Below are positions 21,660 through 31,884 of a DNA stretch of 64,000 nt, one piece after another. A program made the position numbers and the translations under genes. The DNA is from Taxillus chinensis (taxonomy: Eukaryota > Streptophyta > Magnoliopsida > Santalales > Loranthaceae): the NCBI GenBank assembly GCA_023512835.1, contig CM042092.1, positions 54,897,097 to 54,961,096 of the forward strand. Reading direction: 5' to 3'. How positions within the stretch are numbered: position 1 is the stretch's first letter; the number at the start of each line of letters is the position of its first letter. The notes below the pieces were generated by a model. The model made no database searches, had not been told where the DNA came from, and saw nothing but the letters and a program-made list of their open reading frames with translations.

Positions 21660-22157
21660 AGTGCACGAACGTGTCCATTGGTAGCGGAGACACCGACATC
21701 GCAGCGAATAAATCAGGGGGAAGGGGGTTGCCGGCTGTTGCAGGAGGAGTCGCCACTTGTCGGGGGCTCGCTGGACGTCGTCGAAGAGGTCGCCGAGCGT
21801 TGTGGGAGCAGATTCAGGTGTTGGGGGAGTCGCCAGCCATTGCGGGAGAAGTCTTCAGCCGTTGCGGGGAGCAGATCCAGGCAACACAGAAGTCGCTGGC
21901 CATCACAGTGGGAGGAGGTTGCGCATGAGGGGGGGAAAAGGGGGGGATTGAGCAGCGGTGGAGGATTGTGCAGCGTAGGGAAAGATCGATCGAGCAACAG
22001 TGGCGACATGGGCAGGTTCACGTAAATGAGATTTAATGTCGTCATTTTTTGTTTTTAAAATTAAAAAATTATTATCAGACAATTCGATGACCTCATTTTT
22101 TGTTTTTAAATACAGAAAAACTTGAAAAACGTTCCACGCCAAACGCAGCCTTGGAAG
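21660..22157. other. GC-rich then AT-rich sequence between B1 and the unknown gene
   Basis: 21660-22020 is GC-rich with repeated 'ttgcgggag' and 'gtcgcc' words and no family resemblance. 22030-22130 contains two 'attttttgtttttaaa' words. CCACGCCAAACGCAGCC (22141-22157) is a typical plant DNA-transposon end and may pair with 16332-16352. The duplicate is at 38429-38922. Confidence 0.4.
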
Positions 22158-22206
22158 AACCCAGCAACATATAATAAGGCAAGTGACAGCACGTGAACAA
22201 AGCCTT

Positions 22207-22243
22207 ATCATCATCGTATTATCATTATCATTATTATTATTAC

Positions 22244-22274
<31 letters not shown>
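22207..22274 (+). repeat. ATT/TTA microsatellite
   Basis: About 22 near-perfect ATT units lie just upstream of the unknown gene. The duplicate at about 38972-39039 has the same length. Long poly-leucine or poly-asparagine frames across it are artefacts. Confidence 0.9.
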
Positions 22275-22317
22275 TAGCGTCTGCTCGGCTTCACCAGATG
22301 GCGCCCTCTCTCGCTTA

Positions 22318-24318
22318 ATGGCGGACAAACCAAGCAGAGCTCTGGTTCTGTACGGAGATGGATTAGCGCGTTCCCTGAATCCATCTCACGCCCATCTTCA
22401 CTCGCTTGCTCTCCGAGGATTTTGTGGCTTCTTGTCCCTCCCTCAGCCCCCTCCTTCAGGTTTGCACCATTCCTCCCTCTCCTTGTTGACGGAGATGGTT
22501 CTGGTTGCTTTATTCTTGTTCTTTTTTTCTGTTTTGGAACACTTCACCGAAAAACTATCACGGGTCTTCTTCAAAACCTGTTATATTAATCGAATATGTT
22601 CAATATATTCTTCGAAATGTCTAATTCTGTCTCTTGGTTGTAAGTTGTCACCACGTATGATAATTATTTTTTCTTAATTACAGATGTCTGTTTTGACCTA
22701 ATTTTTTGGGTGATTTTTTTTTAGCTTTAGTTGTTGTAGTGTTGAAATCTCTGTGCGCGATTCTCTACCGAAGTTGTACAGCACACGGGTCTTATGATCT
22801 TATGCTCCGTGCCCTGCGATGTCTTGTGTTGGGGTTAATTGAATTAGTTTGATTTGCAGAAACTGGGATGATAATGTGGTCGTAGAATTTACAAAACTAT
22901 TAGATTCATCGGAAGTTTATCTCAAAGTGAGAAATGGTGTGGTGTTTATGAGTTTTGGCCTCATGACCGGAAATGATTATATATTTATCTTTGGTTTTGG
23001 TTTTCAGACCGGATGTGATACAGATGAACCAGAACTTCAGAAGATGTCAGGAACTGCTACCATACGGGAGAGGTTTCAACCCATCTGGTTTCATGCAGAT
23101 TTTATTGTGAGTGATGTCATTTCTGATGATTATGTAGGCCTTCATGCTCAGATTTGTTTACTCCACTTCAGGTTCATGGGAATGAAAGCTGCTCTAATCA
23201 CAAACAATTCCAAAATAAAATTTGTTGGACTTACAGTTGGCTGCTAGGTGTTTCAACTCCATGAGTTTTGCAAGACTGAAGAGCCCCTTGATACTGTGTC
23301 CTCTAAACTACTCAAGTTGCTGGGCTTTCTGGAAGTGAAGGCATTAGAGAATAACCAGTTTGATTTGGTCTTTCTACATATTGGATGTCGTGAAAAGACA
23401 CATGAACAAAAAGATAAAACCAGTACTAGGGAAATAGATTATGTTAATAGCCTAGTTGGTGCCATAATGCAAGTAGCTCGACCAAGAACTGAAACCAGCT
23501 CCCGTCCCCACCTGTCTTTTGTGATGAGCTTTGAAGCAATTTCAGAAGAGGATGAGTCTTCTTTATCGGTTTTGATTGATAAAAGCGAGGAAAATACTGA
23601 TCTTTCATCACTTTTCCCTTGGCAAAGTTACATGATGAAAGGTAGTCATCTGCGGGAGAACACTAGGCAAGTATGTTGGCTATTTTGGTTATTAACATCC
23701 CCATAATTTTATTTTATTATTTATTTTCACCCTAACATGACATGAAGTCTTGAATCTTGACTGATATTTTGATCAGTAGGTACCATTGCCCGATGCTAAT
23801 AGCACAATGGCAGGATGGTGTTACCCGTAAGGATATGGCCAACACATTTTCTTTCAAAGAGTTCAAGGAGGTACTTGTAGTTAGGTGGTGTAATGAAAGT
23901 CATGCAAATTTTACTAATGTTATAACTGCTGTCTCCCCATACAACATAATTGAAAAGACACGACAACGCCTATAAAATCTCGTAAGCATAGTATTCATTA
24001 ACACTGTTTCAGTAATAGTGGTGACAATGAGAGCAAACACACATAATGGCTACGTATGTGGCGTCCATGTTGGCTGTTGGCAGTGTTTTTTCTCCCTCTT
24101 TTTCAATCAATAGTTGTGCAGTTGAAAATTTACTTTCAGATTTTGATTTTTTTGGGTTTACTTCTGAGTATGTGATTGTTTGGCAGAGTTGTACAACTTT
24201 GTAATATTGTGTTCTTCTTCGACCCATACAGAACAGTGGAAATCTCACAATACCAGCAGATAGGTTTTTGCACGAGGTGGCATTCAAGCTCTGGAAAGCC
24301 CACAAGTATCGTGCGTGA
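22318..24318 (+). pseudogene. Conserved plant gene of unknown function, broken copy 1
   Basis: I recognise the family only as a conserved plant protein of unknown function. Exons by splice signals: 22318-22459 (MADKPSRALVLYGDG start), 22860-22926, 23008-23072, 23172-23670, about 23780-23870 and 24232-24318 (IPADRFLHEVAFKLWKA, stop 24316). Conserved words include FMGMKAALITNNS, LLKLLGF, FDLVFLHIG and HCPMLIAQWQDGVTRKDM. Two lesions are visible. Joining exon 1 to exon 2 gives the wrong frame by one base in an A run at 22860. A TAG at 23245-23247 stops the frame after TVGC. The exon 4 to 5 phase also looks wrong. Retained introns show this is not a retro-copy. Both lesions are also in the duplicate copy, so they predate the duplication, or the reference is collapsed. 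Confidence 0.75.
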
Positions 24319-25584
24319 GATAGCCTCTTGCAAAAGTGATTATTTTGGTGAGACTAATTAGCAAAAAAGAAAACGACTATTTGGTTGTGATAAATAATTG
24401 GCTTGCCCAGTTGCCCCCAGTAAGCATATAGCTTGAGAGGAGAAAAGTGGAGTCTTTCCATCTGACTTGCATCTGTCACATGTTGCCGCAATGCTCTTGC
24501 CAACTCAGTTTTCCTATAACGGGACCATTTTACTTGTGGTGATGTGCGCATTGCTGTCACTGCTATCTAACAATAAATATTTGACATGTCACTGTAACCG
24601 GCACCTTTCATCTTTACGGCCTACCATTGTTGCTCTGTCTAGTCCGGTGAACCTGAAAGGATTGATGCATCTGTTAAAAACAGCGGGGGCTGCTGGTGAG
24701 TCCCCTAAACAAATATGTATCCAACCAAGCTGCGGAAAAATATGCCTGTCGCAGACAATTGGTGAAGGCTGATGTGGCCACAATTGGTGAAGGCTGATGT
24801 GGCCATTGAAAATTATTTTATTCTTCAACACTTAAAGGATCGGTATCTAATTTGTGTGGTAGGACTTGAATGATTTGTAAATAATTTTGGAGTTATTTTG
24901 TTACTCATGAGAATAATTATTTTGTCACTCCTTTTCTCTTTAAAAGGGGATTATGTGTGTGGATTGTTGCTTAATTGTTAAAATGCATATACAGCTCAAC
25001 TTTGAAAATTATGCCTATTGTACTTTAACATCCTACTTTGAGAAGTTTGTATGTTTATGGAAATCCTCTTTTAATAGATTTCTTATTGAACCATTACTTG
25101 TGTTTCATTGTCGGTTTTTTAAAACTGGTGAACTATTTCAATACAATTTGTAGCATACCGGCTTATCCCTTGGCTCCACATTCCTAGCCATGGTGGTTGT
25201 GTGGTTATCTAGGGCAAGCATTTGTTTACCTATAAACAATCTAGTGCTATTTATGAGAATACTATGATAACTTAGTTTTTGTTTGGAAATCCTTTTCGTA
25301 AGTATCGTATTGTAGCACTTGAATTTCCTTGTTGGTGTTTAAAGCTAATGAACTATTTCAACAGTGAAGAAGAGTGAACCCAGGCAAAATATTTTCTCCA
25401 ATGTCCCTTTTGGACTTAAAACATGCCTTTTTTCCTTAGCCTTTTACCACTTTTATTTGTTTTATTTTTATTTTACATATAACGCTTTCCTCATTCAGGT
25501 AGTGGTTGTTGTGGGCTCAAAATGTCTTAGTTTAACTAAAGTTGATTTGGTCAAAAATAGAATTACAAAGTAGTGAGGTGTTAG
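24319..25584. other. 3' flank of the unknown gene, no further gene seen
   Basis: It holds a perfect 25-base tandem repeat at 24756-24805 and T-rich tracts. Short open frames here have no recognisable similarity. The duplicate is at 41085-42350 and differs only in a few homopolymers. Confidence 0.5.
24756..24805 (+). repeat. Perfect 25-base tandem duplication
   Basis: The unit begins CAATTGGTGAAGGC and ends TGTGGCCA. It occurs twice without a spacer (24756-24780 and 24781-24805). The same pair is at 41523-41572. Confidence 0.9.
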
Positions 25585-26122
25585 AACATGTTTATTATTA
25601 TTTATTAACGAATTGAATCGAATATGAGTCTTATATTATTGTTCATGAATCGTTCATGAATATTTATGAATGTTTATAAATATAATTATAAAATCATAAA
25701 AATTTAAAAAAAAATTTACACCGTAAACTTATTCAAAAAAGTATAATTAATTAACTATTATATTATGTTATTTTTGTTTAATATGTTTGAATAATTATTA
25801 TATGTAATTCATGAAAATATTATAATAATAGTAATAATAAATAAATAAATTTAAAAAATATATTTTTATTTAATAATAATATAAAAATATATGCTTATTA
25901 AATTATATTTAATAAAATAACTTTTATACATATTAATTGATTTATTAATTTCTCATTCGCAAATAATTTTTATGAACACGAACGATATTTATGAACTGTT
26001 TGTGAATGTTCGCGAACATTTTCACAAATATAACAATAGTGTTCGCGAACTGTTCACGAACGAACATAAATGATCTTACCAAACTGAATGTGAACTTGTT
26101 CATGAACATTTGGTTTATTTAC
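25585..26122. mobile_element. AT-rich element fragment with GTTCATGAAC palindromes, hAT-like end
   Basis: Many palindromic words built on TTCATGAA, TTCGCGAA and GTTCACGAAC occur, mostly at 25650-25690 and 25970-26110. On the minus strand the right border reads TAGGGCTGTAAATAAACC (from 26122), a form often seen at hAT ends in plants. No left end or target duplication could be defined. The duplicate is at about 42351-42890. Confidence 0.4.
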
Positions 26123-26333
26123 AGCCCTAATCAGAAATATAAATATTTGATAGGGAATATGTTTCTACTTAATAATGTTAAAAAAATGCGATTCAATCAA
26201 CAAATACTAAATGGTTGATTTAGTCAACCCATACTTTCATACATTCAAAGACATCGATACCCTTTCTGCTCTCTCCTCCGCGCTCACATCTTTTGCACAG
26301 TGGAACTAATCACAGTAGTTTTTCTAGCTTTAA

Positions 26334-26913
26334 GAGCACCAACATTGGTTTCATCAAGCCAATACCAAATTTTGATGAAAAAACTACTTTTTTTTTTAAT
26401 AAATTTGATGATTTTTTTTTTAAATTTTCACATTGGATTCACCAAAACAAACTCTTTTTCTCTCCCACCCGGCATCCATCCCCTCACCCCCTTCTTCCTG
26501 TCCGGTAACGTCAACTCCACCCTCGGCGAGACCCATCTCCCCTCCCCCTACCTAGCGACGTCAACCCCACCTTCAGTGACACCCATCCCTCTCCCCATCA
26601 TCGACCCACCCCACCTCGGTGTCGTCCCCCTCTCCCCTGGCATCATACCCCTCTGCCCCACCCCACTGGTGTCGACCCACCCCCGAGTGTCATTTTCCCT
26701 ATGTGGTGACGAGATAGGACACCAAACCGAAGACCCGTTGTGCTTGGCAGAAGACTCAAAGACCTGTTGCGCAAATAGAAGCCCCATTGATGACGCTATA
26801 ATGGCTAAAAGTCAGATATTTAGCGTTTAATGAGACAGATGTAGATATTTTTTGTTTAAAATCATCAAAATTTGAATTTACATCAGTCTTTAGCGAGACT
26901 GATACCAGTGCTC
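26334..26913. mobile_element. Tourist/Harbinger-type MITE
   Basis: The left end is GAGCACCAACATTGG and the right end, read inward, is GAGCACTGGTATCAG. They share the first six bases fully and others in part. TAA flanks both ends (26331-26333 and 26914-26916), the 3-bp duplication expected for PIF/Harbinger. The interior includes T runs near 26390-26420 and a C-rich block (26450-26700) with repeated 'acccatc' words. Open frames across that block are low-complexity and unlikely to be genes. Confidence 0.6.
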
Positions 26914-27071
26914 TAAGCACTATCTCTACCATTACCTTCCATCAGCATGGAGTGGATCGCCACAATGTTGGACTATCCCTCGCCAAATTGCCAAACACCA
27001 CAACTCCATTGTTGGCGTACGTGAACAACAAAATAAAGGAGTAACACTTCTCCCCAAGGAGGTCCTATTCC

Positions 27072-27556
27072 CAGGGATGACAACGGGGCAAATTGGGACC
27101 GAATAGTGAGTGACCCGATCCCTCCCCGAACATGTAAAATAAATAGTCAAACCTGCCCCGCCCCGCCCTGAAATTCAGATGATAGAACACTACCCCGCCC
27201 CGCCTGATCACGATCATAGATTATTGACCTGACCCGACTTGACCCTATTTAACAATTATTATTCCAGTTAAATTAAATATGTAACATATAACATTTATAG
27301 GAAATCAACAAACCATCCATCAAAACATTAATAATAACCATCCAAAAACTCAAATGAAACAATAATTCATACAAACCATTAATAAAAATCAAATACAAAA
27401 CAATAAAATGAAGTATAGCTTTAAACATCCAAGTACCCAACCACTAAAACCAACAAAATACAAAAGGCACATCCATTTGTTCAATTTATCCAACTTTCGT
27501 TTTCATAATAATCATTCAAGATACTTTGAATGTCCATATCTTCTTGTTTTATAGAT
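27072..27556 (+). mobile_element. hAT-type terminal fragment
   Basis: CAGGGATGACAACGGGGC at 27072, followed by CCCGATCC/CCCCGCCC-rich sequence to 27190, is the usual start of a plant hAT end and resembles the end at 1457. Beyond 27240 the sequence is AT-rich with 'aaccatccatcaaaac' and similar words. No transposase frame or second end is visible. The duplicate starts at 43844. Confidence 0.5.
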
Positions 27557-28380
27557 TGTAAGTCCTAAAGTGAGTCTAGAGGGGGGGGGGGGGGTGAATA
27601 GACTCTTTTCGCGGAAGCTAAGACTGTAAGATGGAGAATGAATGTCCAAGTGATGATTATGATATGAGTATTGATTGAGAAGAAGATAATATGGTGTATG
27701 AGTGATTATTGACTATCTAACAAATCTAAGATGAGAGTTAATACTATAGACAGGATAGACCTCAGATATTTAATGAATATTCCTACGAATGTCAATATGA
27801 AGAGATTTACTCTGTTTGGAATGTTGTAAGATAGATTTTGATTGTGGATTAACAACACAGGGAGTAGACTCGATGATAGATGCTGGATCTGTTTGAACAA
27901 GAAAGTATGATGAATCATTCAAGGGTGTTCTTGTTCTTTGATCAACGTGGCGCACAACACTTGGAACAAGTCTCTTAGAGTCTCTCACTCTTGCATTGGA
28001 ACTCTTTTGATTCTGTCAGAGTTATTTCTTTAATGCGTATCAGAATTCTATATCATGTGTTTTGTGTTCCTTGGTTTTTGTAAGAGTTTGACTCATATCA
28101 TCGTTAAGCGTGTGAGAGATATATTTAAAGGTTATAGTGCATGTGCGCCTTGTCGTCCATCCCGACATTCTGATTTCCGGCCACTTAAAATGCAAAAATA
28201 CAGGGGATGGGTTGATCTGCTCTGATTCTGCAGATCTGTTGCCCATGCTGCGTATTGCATGCCCATACTGGTACAGTCGATCTTGGCCATTCATTTGTCG
28301 ATGGTGGTTGACATTCATTAGTGCGATAATAAATGCACTCAACTGCTATGAACGGCGCAGGCTTACTGTACAAATCTTAC
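27557..28380 (+). repeat. LTR-like repeat R, copy 1
   Basis: It starts TGTAAGTCCTAAAGTGAGTC and then has a run of 14 G followed by TGAATAGAC. It is collinear with copy 2 at 29439 at roughly 70 percent identity by eye, including 'gaatgttgtaagatagattttgattgtg' versus 'gaatgtttttaagatagattgattgtg', and 'ttatttctttaatgcgtatcagaatt' near 28023. TG start and length suggest an old LTR, but no primer site or end was found. The duplicate is at 44332. Confidence 0.5.
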
Positions 28381-29290
28381 CTGAAGATATCACTAAGTAA
28401 GATGCTTAAGGTTATGAGTTTGCCTTGAAGGTCTGGTGACTCGAAGATTTACCTCGAAGTTTTGGGTCAAGCCTCTCTTAGTGTACAATGGTATTCGAGC
28501 TACGACAGCATTACCTCCTACGAGTCTTCGACTCTATGTCTTTGAGTCTCCGAGGATGGCAGATTACAGGTTGGCTTAAGTCTAATGATTCACTCCGTAA
28601 AGTGAGTCTTCAACTCTTCAAGTCTCCGACCATTGCTGCGACTCTTCGAGTGACTCTTATATTGAGCATTCATAGCCTATGCCTGTTATCTTAGCTGTGA
28701 GTCTTCGACTCTATTTCTTCAAGTCACTCAGTTTGCTTTGAAGGGCTAAGAAGGATCTTCGACCCTGTGAGTCTATGACTCTTCGAGTCTCCGATACTCA
28801 CTATCAATGCTTAGCCTGTCGTTGTTGGATGATTGCAAACTAAGTTTCCGTTTCTTTGAGTCTTCGACTCTACGACTCCAACTCTTCAGCTACAACTCTG
28901 TTTTTAAGGTCTACGGGTCTCGGTCTTATTTATGAGCTGACAATTTCATTTGATTAACTGTCTATGACTCTTCAAGTCTCAGTTACAATTTCTTTTGTCA
29001 GTCTATGTAGTTGTGAGACCTAAGTTCTTTGACCTTCGAGTCTGCGAATCTCCACACGTTTTGTAGTTGACAAATTCTACTTGTGTCTTCAACTCTTCGA
29101 CCCTTTGAGTGTACGAGTCTACTTATTAATTTATGTTTTGTCAATTGTTATTGTGGCATCTTTGGGGACTCTTCAGTTTTGCATTTTTCTGGTTTTCGAG
29201 TCAACTTATGTTTTGTCACTTTTAAGTTACGACTGTTCGACTGTTCGAGTCTACGAGTCTTTTATCATTTAGACTAATGACAGTTTTACT
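28380..29290 (+). repeat. Degenerate GACTCTTCGAGTCT array
   Basis: The words GAGTCTTCGACTC, GACTCTTCGAGTCTCCGA and CTACGAGTCT recur about every 30-90 bases for 900 bases. The core is close to palindromic. No protein is supported. The duplicate is at 45150-46065. Confidence 0.65.
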
Positions 29291-29438
29291 CTTCTACGAA
29301 ACCCCCCACCCACTAGTTCTCTAATTATAAATAAGAAGCACATATTAAAAGTGTGTATAATTTGAAAGTCCTAGTCCTTACATATATATATATATATACA
29401 TCCAATCTTTAAGTTATAACGCTTTCTTCCATGCTATT

Positions 29439-29923
29439 TGTCAGTCCCAAAGTGAGTTTAGAGGGGGGGGGGGGGAATAGACATTTTTCGTGCGGAAGCT
29501 AATGAATAATAGTGGGTAGAGGTATACAAATGATGACTGTAATATGATATTTATGAAGAAGAGGACAAGATTGTTTATGAGTGTTTATGAGCTATCAAAC
29601 AGATCTGAGATGAATAAATATTCTTGAAGTGATAGACCTTAGATGTAGAGAGAATATTCCAACAGATGTCAATATATAGAGATTAATATCATTTGGAATG
29701 TTTTTAAGATAGATTGATTGTGAAAGAACAACGTAAAGATTGAACAAAATGATTGTGCTGGATCTTTGAACAAGAATTGTTATATGATTCTTCACAGTTT
29801 TTCTCTTTAGCGTTAGAACTCTTGTGTGAATTCTGCAAAAGTTATTTCTTCAATGCATGTCAGAATTATATATATATATATATATATTTAGAGTTCCAAG
29901 TCCTCGCTTTTTGTGAGAGTAGA
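29439..29923 (+). repeat. LTR-like repeat R, copy 2, first part
   Basis: It starts TGTCAGTCCCAAAGTGAGTT followed by 13 G, and is collinear with 27557-28090. It contains an AT dinucleotide run at 29867-29888. The TRIM at 29924 interrupts it, and the sequence appears to continue at 30358-30593 and, beyond the Tekay-type LTR, from 55378. The duplicate is at 46213-46693. Confidence 0.5.
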
Positions 29924-30357
29924 TATAATGACCCAAGTCTCCCGTAGCACGATATTATGCAGTTCGGGGCCCAAGCCCAATCCCCAGCTTTTATTCTTGC
30001 AAGTGCCACACAAGCACCCCAAAAGGCCTTATGTTAGGAGAGGTCTCCATGGCCTCTTAAGAGACACACTTTATTCTCCTCCCCAGCCAATGTGGGACTT
30101 GCAAAGTCCTCATACTCCACAATCCACCCCCCCTTAGGAGGCTCATATTCCCGTGAGACTATGGCACACCAACCCGGTCCCTAGCTCGATACCATCCGTA
30201 ACAACCCAAGTTTCTCGTAGCATGATATTGTTCGGCTCAGGGCCCAAGCCCAATCCCCGATTTTGTTCTTGGCGATGTCACACAGGCACCCTAAAAGGCT
30301 TTATGCTAGGAGAGGTCTCTACGCCCTCTTAAGAGGCACAATTCGTTCTCCTCCCGG
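29924..30357 (-). mobile_element. TRIM (terminal-repeat retrotransposon in miniature)
   Basis: Two direct repeats, 29924-30121 and 30197-30357, share 'cccaagcccaatcccc', 'aggagaggtctc' and 'ctcttaagag'. Between them only 75 bases remain. On the minus strand these hold a primer site of the TGGTATCAGAGC type (30184-30195; complete in the duplicate at 46952-46963) next to one repeat, and a polypurine tract CCTAAGGGGGGGTGG next to the other. That layout defines a TRIM read on the minus strand. The right-hand repeat is truncated. It codes for nothing and would need another element's proteins. The duplicate is at 46694-47127. Confidence 0.8.
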
Positions 30358-30598
30358 GATAAGTTTTTTTGCATTAGCTTGAATCTACTAGAAGAATATC
30401 TCTATTTTATAGTAGTACTTTGTTTAAAATAACGCACATATTAGCTAAGTATATTTTCATGCACACAAGTATGTGTATAAAAGACTCAATATACATAGAC
30501 ATCCCTAGAAAATATTCTTGGAACCGAATTTTTCGGGCTAGGTGTAGCATTGGAGACTTCTCGAAAAATACTTTTCTTTAATTGTCTGCGGATGTGGA
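30358..30598 (+). repeat. Continuation of repeat R copy 2, ending in target site GTGGA
   Basis: It is AT-rich with no gene. The last five bases, GTGGA (30594-30598), recur at 55378-55382 after the far end of the Tekay-type LTR. The duplicate ends at 47361-47365. Confidence 0.5.
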
Positions 30599-31520
30599 TG
30601 TAAAGACTCATATTTGGGTAGTGTTGAGAGATAGTCATTATATGAGAATGTAACTATTTGGATGATAGTGTAGTCGTCGATGTGAGCATTTTAATAGTAC
30701 TTGGGCCCGATATTGGGTCGGGGCCTTGAGTGGCCCGATTGTTGACTTTTCGGGGGTTTATTGGTTGACTTTGCTTTTGAGTGGTCATTTGAGTGTGATA
30801 ATATCGAATAGTATTGTGCTCGTCATTTTGAGCGTTTTGACTATAATTTGATTCAATTTGGAGTTCGAGACCTTGAAGGTCAATTATTGGGTTGAGAGGT
30901 CAATTATTGACTGGGTCAATTAAGTAGTCAATGATCGCGTAAATATAAATAGAATGAAAAGTAAGAGCTTTCACTTTATCTGCTATCATATTTGTGCATT
31001 TTGCAGAGAGAGCTTGGAAGCTTGAAGCCTTGGTGATTTGGGGCGATTTGGGTTCGTAGAGCTCAAAGAATCACTCCAGGTATGTGTTCTTGAACTTTTT
31101 ATCTTGATTCTGTCTTTGGTATGCATGAATTTGTCATAATTTATGGAATTAAGCATGAACCCTAGGTTTTGGGGGAAATCCAATTTTGGGTTAGATCTAA
31201 TGGTTTAATATAAGATCTGTGGTTAAGAACTGATTGATATCAGTTTGGATATGTGTTTCTGTGATCTGGGGTTGTTTAACTGCGTATTCCATGAGGGCTG
31301 AGAAGTTAACCATAAAAATTTGGATTTAGATCTAGATTTCTGGAAATCTGTAATTATGTGAGTATTTCGTTATTCCGTGCGGTTTATAGCCGTTCGAAGA
31401 CGCATTTTGAGGTAGATATTGTAGTACAGTTGCATAAAACGTGTGTTTGGGAGCGCCTGGAGGTCGCTGGGTTGATTCCAGACGAAGAACAGGAAAAAAC
31501 AACGATGAACAAGTACCTTG
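30599..31520 (+). repeat. Tekay-type LTR A2, 5' part (unit 1)
   Basis: It starts TGTAAAGACTCATATTTGGG, as does the LTR at 2697. A TATA-like TATAAATA lies at 30944-30951, followed by the GA-rich leader and 'cactccaggtatgtg' landmark. It is interrupted at 31521 by the B2 LTR. The copy at 47366-48284 is the one whose continuation (53641-55377) is in the window. Confidence 0.8.
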
Positions 31521-31884
31521 TGTTACGACCCAAGCGTGGTGGTGCTGGCGGGACGTTTCTCAGTGGCACGATTCAGGAATGTATTCGTGCTACGTAAAGG
31601 AGAGGGGTTAGTTGAAAGCGTAGATGGTGCGCAGCGAAGGTTCCGGCGGTTCGTGGAGGAAAACGGATGGAACCCCTTCGGAGTTCGGATGTGCCGACCC
31701 GGTTGAATGCGGGGAGCACGTCGCTAGTCGAGGACTTGACGTTGAAGAAGGGATTTGGCCATCCTTACACAAATTGGTCGTCTACGTGTGCTTTAACCCT
31801 TAAAGGATAAACTTAGTGAACCGTGGATAGAGAAGCTAAGTGTCGCAATGGGTTGAGAGGCGCAGGAAACTTGACCCCGTGACA
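31521..31884 (+). repeat. 5' LTR of B2 (unit 1)
   Basis: It starts TGTTACGACCCAAGCG and ends TTGACCCCGTGACA, 364 bases. It is not related to the B1 LTR apart from the termini. Confidence 0.85.

Noticed and set aside
21660..22020. Overlapping GC-rich frames after the B1 3' LTR, up to 123 residues
   Set aside because: Several frames are open at once because of composition. They differ between duplicate units by frameshifts and resemble no protein.
22183..22677. Open frame with a long poly-leucine stretch upstream of and into the unknown gene
   Set aside because: The leucines come from the ATT microsatellite. Only the part from 22318 to 22459 matches a gene, and the rest reads through an intron.
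23245..23247. TAG in the unknown gene as a programmed readthrough or recoded codon
   Set aside because: There is no stem-loop or readthrough context, and the gene also has a frame error at exon 2, so decay is simpler.
26300..26830. Frame of 176 residues across the C-rich block
   Set aside because: It lies inside the MITE 26334-26913, is low-complexity, and is not preserved between the duplicate units.
28380..29290. Regularly recurring GACTC words suggested a CRISPR-like or satellite array
   Set aside because: Spacing and unit sequence are irregular, the DNA is plant nuclear, and the block lies within an LTR-like repeat.
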